64,000 nt of DNA from Odobenus rosmarus divergens. Taxonomy: Eukaryota; Chordata; Mammalia; Carnivora; Odobenidae. The translations under genes and the position numbers were made by a program. The stretch lies in assembly GCF_000321225.1 (NCBI RefSeq), contig NW_004451410.1, positions 404,491 through 468,490 on the forward strand, written 5' to 3'. This document shows positions 52,101 through 62,915 of this stretch, piece after piece; position 1 is the first letter of the stretch; every line of letters begins with the position of its first letter. The notes under the pieces are model-generated. The model was not told the origin of the DNA and searched no databases. It was given only the letters and a program-made list of their open reading frames with translations.

Positions 52101-54236
52101 ATTGTGATTATGTTATTAGCTCTCTGTTCTGTACTTGAAATGCTTTAGGACCCCCTAAAGGTCTGTGTAGCGGTGTTTTCATTCTAATTATACAAGAGAG
52201 TCACTTGTTTTCATAGATATTAAATGCTTAGACCTTGCCAGAGTATTAAACTCTTGTGGTAAGTTTCTAGCCCTGTAAAAACCTGATCCATTAGCTCGTG
52301 ATCATAATAGTAATTATTGACACTCGCTGAAGGCACATTATGCACCAGGCCCTACACTCAGTGCCTCATCGTTCTTGGCTCTCACAGAAACTGTTTGTGT
52401 TAAATACTGCGACTGTTTCGCTTGCAGAAGGGGAGACCGACACGTCAGAGATTAGGTATTGCTGAGATTGCTGAGCTGTAAGCGGGACAGCCAGGACCTG
52501 AGCCCAAGTTTGTGTGACTCCAAAGCTTGTGTCTTGAGCGCAGCCTGCCCAAAGCATTTCCTGGAAGGAGGCTGACGTATGGAAAAGTTGCCCACGTTCT
52601 GTTAGGGGTCCTGCCAGAAGGAAGGCTTTCCGCGATGCCTTCCGGTCACAAATAGCGCAGCCATTGTAGCGCCAAGAGTTCGTACTCCCTGGGTGGAAGG
52701 CTTCAGCGTGGAAAAATATTACCCATTGAAATCTTAATCTTTATACCTCGAAGGAAAACAGCAGATAGCACCAAAAACTATCAGGGCAGCTTCTCCCACA
52801 TACCCAGGTGTGTGAGAAACAACACGCACCACCCCGTGACGGGCGAGGTACGAAGCTCCCAGTGCCCTGACTGGTTTCCCTGGGGCCTCACCTCCGCTTG
52901 CTCCACCTGTTCCTCCAGTCCTGTCAGGGAGGAGACCTCAGGCATCTTGCTCTTTAAATCTGTTGATTTCTTACCAGTGGACTGTGGGCTGTCAGTGAGA
53001 ACCATGAAGGAGGAGGCAGGGAAACACATCTCTAAATGAGCAGGGAATAAGGAAGGTTCCAGTTACAGTTACTTTTTTTGGAAAGACTCAAAGGATTTGC
53101 ATTTTAAATTCAAGAGGAGCTACATTTCCATGTCATTATCAGTTTTCCTGTTAGGAATCATGGTTTTATACCTCTCGATCTGAGGTGATTATTGCAGGCT
53201 TCCCCCGGTATCTGAAAGTGGCGCGCTCCCATGAAAGCTCTCATTTAAGTCAAGGGCGTGAAGCAAGGGCACAGCCACCATTTCCTGAAAGCAAGAGGCC
53301 TTTGGATTTTGTTCAGTTAGCAAACAGGTACTAATGTAGGATCTTCTTTAGAGTGAAGTCGTGAAGCGAACATTTGGATAGCTGGAGAAACCTGTACTCA
53401 CTATCTTTCACCGTCTTTAGTGACTCAAAAAATTGTCTTGTTCTTGTACCTTTGAGTATTAGACCCCATGGAGATACATTTCACTAAAAACGTTCAAATG
53501 TGTGTTCAAACATTTGCCCACCTTGTTGTGCCTGGTTTTTGTGGGAAGTAGGACCACCTGTCGTGAAGCCGTGGGTCACACCACAGGGTCACCGACTAAA
53601 GTGCACAAAAGACGTACTTGTGGAAGCAGGTTTTTCATTGTTGGGAGTTGTCATTTTGCAAGGGTCCCAGGCTTAATTTGTTTTCTTAAAAAAATCACTT
53701 GATTTGTCAGAAAATATTACCCTGGGAAGCGTGAAAGGCGGAGGCCTTACCGAGTCCCACACTGCATCTGTCCCACAGGTCATCAGTGTGTTCGGCGAGC
53801 CTGTGAAGGGCTACGGGGAGGCGACGCGCCGCGGGCGGAGGCAGCACGTCAGGTACCGCGCTTCGCATGCATTCCAAAAGCTCGGGGTCGTTTTTAAGTG
53901 ACAGGAATTGAGGCTGTGCTCTTTCGTTTTCTTGACAGTTTTATTGAATATGTAAAGGATGGGCTGAAACACATGCGCGTGAAGTTCTACATCCAGGGCT
54001 CTGAGCCTGGGAAGCAAGGAACAGTGCATCTTGAAGTGAAGGAGGTGTGGGGACTGGGTGGGGACCGAGGGCTCTGGGGCCTAAGTGGGACGTAAGTCCT
54101 GGGGACAAAAGTTACACCTGGAAATATGTTTGTTTTCCAGAACCCAGAAAGTGGCGAGTATGAATTTCGATATATATTTGTTGAACTTGAGCCCTACCCT
54201 AGAAGAACTATTGTCATTGAAGATAATCGATCCTGA
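48871..54236 (+). CDS. TIMM21: TIMM21, mitochondrial inner membrane translocase subunit Tim21 (6 coding exons)
   Basis: A TIM23-complex subunit of the mitochondrial inner membrane that couples to the outer-membrane TOM complex during presequence import. In mammals it also shuttles newly imported subunits to respiratory-chain assembly (MITRAC). Exons: 48871-49168, 51700-51762, 51861-51958, 53779-53852, 53939-54044 and 54141-54236. The total is 735 bp and 244 residues, against about 248 in human. The N-terminal 100 residues are basic and poor in acids, as expected for a presequence ([15 protein letters not shown]). A single membrane span sits at about 108-128 ([17 protein letters not shown]). 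The intermembrane-space Tim21 domain follows, with [30 protein letters not shown] and [12 protein letters not shown]. The ATG at 48871 has A at -3 and aligns with the human start. All junctions are GT-AG and in phase. Confidence 0.96.
49169..51699. other. TIMM21 intron 1
   Basis: About 2.5 kb. Contains a MER5A-type DNA transposon remnant (50.8-51.0 kb). The plus-strand frame at 50323-50592 (89 codons) may be an old retroelement scrap, but I cannot name it. The rest is unique. Confidence 0.7.
50797..51010. mobile_element. MER5A-type hAT-Charlie DNA transposon remnant
   Basis: Contains 'gtgttgtccaaataaaactt', 'ggtagccactagccacatg', 'gcacttgaagtgttgctagtg' and the end 'ggttactgtacaggacagc', characteristic of MER5A. 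It is a non-autonomous internal-deletion element without coding potential. Confidence 0.85.
51700..51762 (+). CDS. TIMM21: TIMM21 exon 2 (start of membrane span)
   Basis: 63 bp, from the acceptor tctctacag to the donor ACAG|gttgat. Encodes residues 101-120, [20 protein letters not shown]. Confidence 0.94.
51861..51958 (+). CDS. TIMM21: TIMM21 exon 3
   Basis: 98 bp, from the acceptor atttgcag to the donor GAG|gttagt. Encodes residues 122-153: [18 protein letters not shown], then [14 protein letters not shown]. Confidence 0.94.
51959..53778. other. TIMM21 intron 3
   Basis: About 1.8 kb. Contains an antisense MIR (52.3-52.5 kb), a G-rich run near 52015-52030 and otherwise unique sequence. Confidence 0.7.
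52315..52535 (-). mobile_element. MIR-family SINE (antisense)
   Basis: Reversed MIR order: 'cattatgcaccaggccctac', 'gaaggggagaccgac', 'ggacagccaggacctgagccc'. Confidence 0.7.
53779..53852 (+). CDS. TIMM21: TIMM21 exon 4
   Basis: 74 bp, from the acceptor gtcccacag to the donor GTCAG|gtaccg. Encodes residues 154-177, [15 protein letters not shown] then TRRGRRQHV. It is more GC-rich than the flanking introns. Confidence 0.95.
53939..54044 (+). CDS. TIMM21: TIMM21 exon 5
   Basis: 106 bp, from the acceptor cttgacag to the donor GAG|gtgtgg. Encodes residues 179-213 of the intermembrane-space domain, including [19 protein letters not shown] and [14 protein letters not shown]. Confidence 0.95.
54141..54236 (+). 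CDS. TIMM21: TIMM21 exon 6 (last coding exon)
   Basis: 96 bp after the acceptor gttttccag. Encodes residues 214-244: [20 protein letters not shown], then [11 protein letters not shown] and TGA. By recall the human protein continues three residues further, so the stop here is early. Confidence 0.94.
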   Translation, partial: NPESGEYEFRYIFVELEPYPRRTIVIEDNRS

Positions 54237-54614
54237 GGTGATTGCAGGGCCCCAGCAAGCACGGCTTCCAGGCAGATGTGGCATATGGTGTGACCCCCAG
54301 CCCTGCTCTTCCCTGCTCCTCCCGAGTCTGTAGAACGAGGCAGGACAGAGTGTGTAGCTCAGAAAAGTGAATGCAAGTGGGTAGTCATTGCATTTAAACA
54401 CAGGGAACTGGAGGTTCTCTTGTAGAGGGCAAAATCATGAAGTGGAACATAGTTTATGCTAACTCTGAATCGATCATGGACAGTATTTCTGCTCTAGTTA
54501 ATATCCTCTTTCATGATAAGAAATCTTTGTTAATTAAAAATTTTACACCATGTAAATAAGAGAAAAGAGTTGACTATTTTATGCTTTTATGTTGTATAAC
54601 TATAAAATCCGTGA

Positions 54615-54620
54615 AATAAA
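54615..54620 (+). other. TIMM21: TIMM21 polyadenylation signal AATAAA
   Basis: The first canonical signal after the stop, giving a 3' UTR of about 400 bases with cleavage near 54635-54645. A later site could also be used. Confidence 0.7.
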
Positions 54621-56586
54621 GTCAAAACTAACAAAAAGATGTCAGAAGCAGCTTGTTTCCATAGACTTCGGAATCTGACTTGAACACGTGAAAACGTTTG
54701 AGGACTGTAGGAAGTTCAATGACAAGTGCACATGATAAACATACTCCACGATGCCTGTGGAAAGGCTGTAGTAATGTAGTGTATCTCGTACTTCATCCTC
54801 GGTGAGTGGGAACACTGTGTGCAGTGGGAGAAGCCCACACCTGCTGGTCGGGGGGACTGGGCCCTCAGGTGCGCACCAGACCTCGCCATCCTGGCTGGTT
54901 AGTACGACAACGAGAGGACAGGTGCAAGCGCCTGACCACAGATGGCATCATGGAGTGTCCCCACGCCCTTGAGAAGGGGCACCCCTCCCAACTGCCAGAG
55001 GAGCACGGAGACCAGTGAGCGTGGTGCAAGTATATGTTAGAATGCCTTTCTGGGAGATGACAACTCTGTTTTACCTCAAGCATTGACGGGTGTTCTGGAG
55101 AAAAGTGACCTCACAAGAGTGTAGTCGTGACTGTGAAGTGCCCGTGCACTGGGAGAGGTCTAGAAATGTCCTTATCTGTGGGGCACGGGGGTGCGGAGGG
55201 CCTGGTACATCATGTGACAACAGCGTTAAGACTTTTCTCCGGTAGCAAGGGAGAGCATCAGAAACGAGCAAGAGTGGAAGCGACTGTGTCTCTAGAAAGG
55301 GAACTGGTAGCTGTGTGGAGAATGAGAGCCGGGGAAGAGGCCAGCGTGAATAACAGGCAGTTCGGACGACACGATGAAGCTGGAGAAGGTGCTACCATGG
55401 AGACGTTTAGCGGGTAGGAGAACAGGACTCTGCAGCCAAGTGGGCATAGAGGGAGTGGCCCAGAATAGCTCTCAGGTCCCCCCGGAGTGATCACAGTAAG
55501 TTCAGGAAGGGAGCGGAGATAGTAAGTTGTGCATCTAGCTTAACAAGCACCTGAGTCAGCCAGGTGGCTGGTCTAGAAGCAACAGGACAGTCGAACCTGG
55601 AGCTCCGAATGCTCTCTGGCCTAGAGAAGGAGGTCGGGGAGCCCTGCAGGGAGGAAGCAGCCGAAGCTGACTGGGTGAGTTGTCCGGTGCGGCACGTGGG
55701 GGCCGAGTGGGGAGGGCACACCCCCCAGCCCCTATCAGGCTTAACACACACTAAGGATTCATGGGTCTCCGCTTTGAATTTTGAACTTGTTTTGTCTTTT
55801 TTCTTGGGTTGTTAAAGATGAAAGAAATTTGGGGACATGCAAAAGAAAAGGAGGCAAGGAGACACTGAAATGCAGGGAAGAAGGGACAACGATAGAGCAA
55901 AGTCCCGGGGCCTGGATTCAGCAAACTGGAGGGAGGCGGGCGTCTGTGCCTGCGACGAGTTTGGAGGCATCCCCAGCCTGCCTATGTCACCAGCCAGGAA
56001 AATGCTCAGAGTGGGGTTGGGACTTGGAGAGGGGCATGAGGTTCGGAATAGCCTCCGAAGGAAAGAGGAGACGGACCAGGGAGTCGGGGCCAGGGTGAGA
56101 TCAGCCCCAGAATGTGTGTGGGACGGCAGCCGGCACAGACGGGGGCCCGCGGTCACAGGGGCAGAATGGAGGAGGCAGCTGCTTGGGTCCTAGGTGTGAG
56201 GCCATGGCGCTGCGGGAGAGCGGGCTTGTCTCCGGCAGATTGTGAGCTGCTTAGAGAAGATCCAGAGGGCCTCGCCCGCCCAGGGGGCAGCGCTCACAGG
56301 AAAGGGGCAGGGAGCCGCGCAGCGAGGCTCCCTTGCAGCCACGGGCCCCGACACAGCACACACAAGCCCACGCCACGCCAGAAAGGATGCGCTTCTGCTG
56401 CGGCATCCGGTACCCGGGTGCGAAGCAAGGGAGTGGGACCCTGCCCCACACCACACAAGCCTCCGTTCCACGTAGATCAACACTCTACGACATACGTTAT
56501 CTGTGACATTTGTGGGAAGGACTTCATAAGACAAAATTAGAAACCATGAAGAAAAAGATTGATCTTAAGATTCAGAACCTAATCAG

Positions 56587-56782
56587 AGGGGCACCTGGGT
56601 GGCTCAGCCGGTTGAGCGTCCAACTCTTGATTTTGGCTCAGGTCATGACCTCAGGGTCCTGGGATCAAGCCCCACGTCAGGTTCTGCGCTTAGCGTGGAG
56701 TCTGCTTGTCCCGCTCCCTCTGTTCCTCCCCCAACTTGCACTCTGTCTTTAAATAGATAAAATCTTAAAAAAAAAAAAAAAA
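56587..56782 (+). mobile_element. CAN SINE
   Basis: Head 'ggcacctgggtggctcagcc', long poly(A). Duplication agaacctaatcag / agaacctgatcag at 56574-56586 and 56783-56795. Confidence 0.93.
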
Positions 56783-57243
56783 AGAACCTGATCAGGAAAA
56801 AAAAGTAAGCCACTAATGAGAACACTTTACAGCCCCTATAGCAAAGAAAGGATTACTTAACAACGAACTCCAAAACAACCAGTGAGCAAGAAGCAGCCAC
56901 CTAGTGCGAAAGTAGGCGCCATCCCAGAACAGGGACCAGTGAAGAGGAGACATGTGGAGCTGATGAGCTTCGGAGAATACCTTCAGCCTCTCTCAAGAAC
57001 GTGCCGCATGGGTCACTGGTTTTCATCTGCCAGATCGGTAAACACTTTGTGGCACCTGCTGGGGAGCTCGCTCTGTACTGTTCAGAAAAGTGGGAGACGC
57101 AGAACGTCCCCTACTCAGGCCTTCCTCCCGCTAGGCGTCTAGAACACCTCAGGCGCACACACCAGTAACAGAGCAAGAGCAAAGGCCTGGCAAGTTTGGA
57201 CGGAAGCCTGAAGAAAAACACTGCGATACACAACAGTCACCAT

Positions 57244-57597
57244 GTGTTACGGTCTGAATGCTTGTGTGTCCCCCAAATTTCATACGTTGATATCGTAACC
57301 CCTGGAGGTGATGGGGTTAGGCCATGGGGCCTTTGGGAGGCAACTAGGCTGTGAGGGCGTGGGTCCCATGAATGGGATTAGTGTTCTTACAAAAGCCCCC
57401 AGAGAGCTCCCTGAAGCCTTCGGCTGCGTGAGGACACAGCAAGAAGCCCGCGGCCCAGAAGACAGCCCTCCCTGGGCCCTGTGGCCCCCTGACCTCAGAC
57501 TCCCAGCCTGCAGAGAGGTGAGCAGTAAACGTCTGGCTGTTTCTAAGCCACCCGGTGTGTGGCATCTTCTGAGAGCAGCCCGGACCGACTAAGACAC
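57244..57597 (+). mobile_element. MaLR LTR (MLT1/MST type), solo
   Basis: Begins 'tgttacggtctgaatgc', continues with 'gtgtcccccaaatttcatac', 'catgaatgggattagtg', 'gagagctccctgaagcc' and ends 'ccgactaagaca'. No internal region is present. Confidence 0.85.
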
Positions 57598-57663
57598 CCT
57601 GGCCCCGGGAGCGGAGGCAGCCATGCCTCGTGGTACAGGTCAGGACGCCAAGCGAGGCGGAGA

Positions 57664-57675
57664 CCCCCCCCCCCC
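57664..57675. repeat. (C)12 homopolymer
   Basis: Twelve C residues. The length is uncertain in sequencing. Confidence 0.85.
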
Positions 57676-58470
57676 GTATTTAGACAGTGTGAAAGAAAAG
57701 GAACGAATGCAGTTACATACATCAGCACACAGGATACTCACAGATATTTTGAGCAAAACCAGGCAAATTGCAAAATACTAACGTGCATGTTGACATTTTT
57801 ATGAAGTATAGAAACACTCAAAAGTAAATAAACTTACTGCTTGGTGATGCATCCCAATGTGGCAAACCCCATAAAGAGGTGCGAGGGAAGATCAGTCCTC
57901 GTCTGGGGGGCGGGAGGGGAGCCTCATGGGGCTGCTCATGGACAGGAGCTCAGGCTGGGCGCTGCGGCCGGGGCTGTTCACGCCGCTGTCTTGCTGTTCA
58001 CCTGCCGCCACACGCGGGCAAATTCACGCAGATGGCAACGAAGCTTAATTAAGTGCGGGGTCCTTCACTGTCATAGACCCCAAAGCCCAGCCCTGCACTG
58101 GGTATTTCCTTTCTTACAGGAGACTCCGAAAACTGCCTAAGACGTGGGGGCCTTGAAGCCCACCCCTGCGTGCAGGTGATTACTTTTATCCGCGCCAGAC
58201 AAACATTTCAGGATGGAAACTTGAGACCACTTCCCCCACCAGGCTTGTGTTCCAGGCCTGAGTGGGTCCTTCAGCCTAGTCTCAGCCTTCGATTCGACTT
58301 ACCTGGTTACCCTGAATCCTGGAGTCTCCCCAAGCTCCAGACACTAGCAGATACACGAAACCCCCTTTTCTGTTCTTCCCCACTATATTGCCTTCCACTG
58401 TTGTCTTCTCCGTATCCTGAATTGTACCTGATGTTACAGGTTTGGCTACATATCTGTTCTTCCTCCTGAG

Positions 58471-58678
58471 TTTTTTGTTTTTTAAAGGTTTTTATTTATT
58501 TGAGAGAGACAGAGTGTGTGAGCAGCGGGAGGGACAGTGGGAGAGGGGGAGAATCTCAGGCGGACTCCACACTGAGCAGGGAGCACGACACTGGACTCGA
58601 TCCCAGGACCCAGAGATCACGACCTGAGCCGAAATCAAGGGTCGGCTGCTTAACAGACTGAGCTGCCCAGGCGCCCCT
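58471..58678 (-). mobile_element. CAN SINE (antisense)
   Basis: The plus strand starts with a T-rich tail and 'tttatttatttgagagag', then 'ggactcgatcccaggac', and ends 'gagctgcccaggcgcccc'. Confidence 0.92.
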
Positions 58679-59789
58679 TCCCCCTTAGTTTTGAATCCAT
58701 TTCCTACCCCCTGCCCCCACGGGCCCCGTGCCGGGGTAGGTATCCCTAGCTGCCATCAGCTGGGAGGTCAGAATCATCTCCTAAACCACCGTCTGTGCCC
58801 CGAGTTCCTGCCCTCCCCTAAAATCAGCTCTGCCTGAGTCTCCCCGACTCCCCACATGGCCCCTTCCCCCAGGACCAGCCTCTTGTCTGTTCGAGCCACC
58901 CTGTTCCGCCCCCCCCCCCACGGGCTCACTTCTTCACACCCTTACGTTGAAGCCTCACTGACAGGTTGTTTTAAGACCCGTGTGTGTTTTACTAGTAAAT
59001 ATTCTCGGCTACTCAGAATCTTCTTAATGCTTAGCAACTGGCCATGTGCACATTCCTCTCCCACCAAAGCACTCATGGAAGCTATGCTTTTCCTGGGCAA
59101 CATGTCTCCTTCCCTTGGGGGCATTTTCAAAAGCCATCTACAGAATTCCATACAATTCCACACAAAAATTAGAGCCACAAGGCATATTTTATGGCAATGC
59201 CTTTACAGAGCAGAAAAAAGCCAGATCCGCCCCCCACCGCAGGCCACATACGTTTGTGGAGCAGAAAGCACCTCCTACCTGCATTCCCTCATCTGGGCCT
59301 CACAGCCGCATGGGCTGACCAGGGGCTCCCGTGGAACTGGGGGGGGCGGGGCGTGGGGCTTCGTTAGTCCCAGGAGCCGGAAACAGGATTTCTCACTCAG
59401 GCATTTGCTCTTCCCACACCTCCTGGGTCCACCTGCGTGGAGCAAGGGAGAGAGGCTGCTACCCTCTAGGGGTTTGGAACCAACCTCCTGTGAGTCCCAT
59501 CACGGTTCACCTCCCACTGCACGTCCCAGCCCTCGTCATGTACAGACGCGACATGTAGACAATACTCCTGAAAAGGGGAGTGGGTGACAGCCTGAGGGAG
59601 AACCACTTAAGGAAATAATATTTTCCTTCCTGCTCCGTGTGATCGACATGCAGCTGGTCAATGTGGGGCTCCTCGTGTGTGAGACATCACGACAAAACCT
59701 CCACAGCAGGTGCGTAAAGCCCGGGGCTGGTGGTGCGCCCTCCCACGGAGACCCAGCGCTGCCAGTTCAAGGCTGAACCGAATAACCCA

Positions 59790-59905
59790 CTGCCTCAAGA
59801 TCCTTAACTTAATCACGACCTTTGTCTTATAGGATGACACTCGCAGGTTCTGGGGATTAGAACGTGGACATATCTTTTGGGACCCTCCATTCTGAAGGCA
59901 ACCAA
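59790..59905 (-). mobile_element. MaLR LTR scrap (antisense, tentative)
   Basis: The text 'cttaacttaatcacgacc' followed by 'cgcaggttctggggattag' and 'gtggacatatcttttggg' resembles the reversed 5' part of MLT1-type LTRs. Confidence 0.4.
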
Positions 59906-59984
59906 AAGCATCGGCCAAGCAATCTGCTTTGTGTGACCTTGAAACCAGGGATTTGAACCCTGCGTGTTTAAGCATTACTTCATG

Positions 59985-60225
59985 CTGCTTTACCTCTATA
60001 GTTCAGCTTCCTCATCTCTCAGGGAAGACAACAATCTGACTGCCTATGGTTTTTGTAAGGATTCTAAGAGGCCATGTGGAAGGTGTTTCAACAATATTGC
60101 AGCTACCAATGTGTCTCTCATCTTCCCTTTAGACCGCAGCCAGAGAACACATCACTGCCATCGTGGACTTCCAGTTCTTGGGCTATTTGGAAATAGCAGG
60201 TTCTCAAAAAATGTTTGTTAAATCC
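59985..60225 (+). mobile_element. MIR-family SINE (tentative)
   Basis: Shows 'cagcttcctcatctctcagg', 'tttttgtaaggattctaag' and 'caaaaaatgtttgttaaatcc', in MIR order but diverged. Confidence 0.45.
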
Positions 60226-60249
60226 AAGCCATAGAAACATCCATAGTTC

Positions 60250-60444
60250 GGGGGCACCTGGGTGGCTCAGTCGGTTAAGCACCTGCCTTCAGCTCAGGTT
60301 ATGATCCTGGAGTCCCAGGATCAAGTCCTGCATCGTATTGGGCTCCCTGCCCAGTGGGAAGCCTGCTTCTCCCTCTGCCTCTCCCCTGCTCATGCGCACT
60401 CTCTCTCTAATAAATAAATAAAAAATCTTTAAAAAAAAAAAAAA
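60250..60444 (+). mobile_element. CAN SINE
   Basis: Head 'ggcacctgggtggctcagtc', tail 'aataaataaataaaaaatc' with poly(A). Imperfect duplication atccatagttc / atccgttgttc. Confidence 0.92.
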
Positions 60445-61440
60445 TCCGTTGTTCTAATGCAACACGTTACTCAGAAGGCAACTGAGAAGTTGCAGAATTC
60501 CTGGTAAGCCAACTCTAAGAAACAGAAAACCACAAAATCTGTGGATGCAGCCCCCTAACATCCCTGCATCAGTAAAACACAATAACAGCCAAAATAATGT
60601 CAACCTGCTGCCTCTAGAAGGTTGATATGCCTCCAGGAGCAGGATTGGCAGAAAAAAAAACACACTAGCTCTTCGAGGTGTGTGTCTGTATATGGGCAGC
60701 AAAAAATGGTTTATGGAACAACCCACTTGTAAGACATCTTACTTCACAACATGACAGAACAAAAATGCAAAGAAAAGAAAGTAATATTCTGATCAAATAG
60801 TTACTAGAATCACATTAAGTGGCTGTATTCATATCTATTGATTTGACCCGAGACTTCCATTCTTTTAGGAAAGACTATATCCATGGTAAAACATTTCTTT
60901 GACAGCAGTGCAAATGCTGTGACCGTTTACTTGTAAACTGCTGCAGAAGCAGCTCAGGAGAACCATTTGCATTCATCAGATGCAGTGGATATTCTGCAGT
61001 TATCCATTGATTGTCCAGAGCGGTATCCCCACCCCACCTGGAGACCCCACCTTTTCACTGGGTAGCACTGATGCTACCAGCAGTCAGTTATTCATGTGTA
61101 GCTTGTAGGGAAGGTCCTCCCCAAATTTCCCTGACACCCAGATGCCTTGCTGAGGCACTGTGTTTCCTTTTCCACCAATATCCTATTTCCAGATTCCCCA
61201 CCCAACCTAGGAAAATATTAGTCAGCGCTTCTCTGGTTTATAATCATAATACTAAGATCTCTGATAAATTATAAAATGCCTCTCTTTCTCCTCTTTTTTC
61301 CATCCTCTCCCCTTATTCCCAGAATCTGGGAAGAGCTTTTATTAAAAACAGTTAACAGAAATGCAAATAAATGAAACAACGCTTAACGTGTATCAGTTCC
61401 ATTTATTACTTTGAGATCGGAGGGATTAAAAAGTTAAAGT

Positions 61441-61655
61441 TGGGGCGCCTGGGTGGCGCAGTTGGTTAAGCATCCAACTCTTGGTTTTGGCTCAGGTCAT
61501 GATCTCAGGGTCATGGGATCAAGCCCTGTGTTGGGCTCCACACTCAGCTTGGAGTTGGCTTGAAATTCTCTCCTTCTCCCTCTGCCCCTCCCACTCGTAC
61601 ACACTCTCTCTCTCTCTCTCAAATAAATAAATAAACTCTTTTTTAAAAAAGGTAA
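61441..61655 (+). mobile_element. CAN SINE
   Basis: Head 'ggggcgcctgggtggcgcag', CT repeat and 'aaataaataaataaactc' tail. Imperfect duplication aaaagttaaagttg / aaaaagtaaagctg. Confidence 0.92.
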
Positions 61656-62876
61656 AAAAAAGTAAAGCTGAAAAGGTCAAATTCATCAAATAGAGAACCC
61701 AGACTTCATTCCTTGCCCTGGGTATCCACCCCTGCACTGACTGCACACTGACTGTTATTTGGCACAAGCTGTGGCATCAGGTCATGGGAGGGGTGGCATG
61801 ATGAGTGAAGAGAAGGATCATAATGATTTTTGTCAATAATGATGCTCTAGTCCCAAGAGGGGTCTCATTTATGAGAATTCATTGTTCATGTTCACTTACT
61901 GTTCCTGCCACACGAAAATGCAGCAGAGGGAATGTTCATTTATTTAAGCACAATTGTCAGGATTGTTTTGGAGATAAATAAATGCTATCAAGTAAATGCT
62001 GAGTGAGGCATATGGCTTTCTGTCTGTAGAGGAGACTCTGAAGGAATATATTGATTTCTCGATGAACCACACAGGAACCGTGGTCTTTGGCACAGATGAT
62101 GAAAATCAGCTGTTTTTCCCTGAAGTGGCGGGTTGCTGCTGTGATGGACCACTAGTAAATGCTGTTCATTTTCCTCAGCAACAGTTCAGATAAAAACGAT
62201 AAATGTAATTAAGCTCAATGTCACAGTCACTGATATAAATTTGTATTTATCCTATAGATAATATGAAATGGATATAAATACATAAAAATAATGTATGTCA
62301 TTTCAGTAGTTTTCAAATAATATACAGATTGTATATTAATTTTCATTTCAAAGCATTATAAAAATGTTCATTTTTGTCCTTATCAAAAGCAGTTGCATCA
62401 TTATTTGTGTTATTAATACTACTTTGCTTTATTGCTAATTTACTTATTCCAGGAATGCCGGGGCGTTTGCTAAGGGCCTGTGCAGAAGTTTCTGGTTAAC
62501 TGTGCCACCTGGAGGCGGCGGCTTTTGGCGCTCGCATTAGGGAATACCAGTGGGGGCATCTGACCACGGGAGCAAGTGCAGTGCTTGGCTGGATTGCATC
62601 CGTCTTTGAAGTGTTCTTGATTTGGTTCCTGTGGTTACAACCCTGAGGACGCTTCTCAAGTGGGCTGGGGGGTTCCTCCTATACAAAGGGGACCTCAGAC
62701 TTACTGAAACTGCAGACTTAGCGAGTTTCAATGAGAGATTCAGGATTCCGGTGTGCACGGAGCTCTGAAGAATAAACAGGAGCCAAATACCTCATTATCC
62801 AGGTGACTTTAAACAGAAGCTCATGCCCCAAGGAAACAGCAGGATGTGATTGCTCTCATTTAAAATCCATCAAGCC

Positions 62877-62915
62877 AAAAAAAAAAATAAAAAATAAAAA
62901 ATAAAAAATAAAAAA
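62877..62915. repeat. (A)nT / (AAAAAT)n tract between direct repeats
   Basis: About eleven A residues followed by repeated TAAAAA units. It is bounded on both sides by an identical 16-base sequence, taaaatccatcaagcc (62861-62876 and 62916-62931). It resembles a retroposon tail with its target duplication but without an element body. Confidence 0.85.

Noticed and set aside
56112..56540. Frame ending in a C-x2-C-GKDF pattern resembling a C2H2 zinc finger start
   Set aside because: No histidine pair follows and the frame stops within a few codons. There is no second finger in any frame, so this is likely coincidence.
58856..59587. Longest unexplained open frame (243 codons, plus strand)
   Set aside because: No recognisable domain, no splice or promoter context, Pro/Ser/Arg-rich composition as expected of GC-rich non-coding DNA, and overlapping frames in other phases.
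61996..62193. 65-codon plus-strand frame with an acidic segment
   Set aside because: No family match, AT-rich surroundings and no flanking splice signals.
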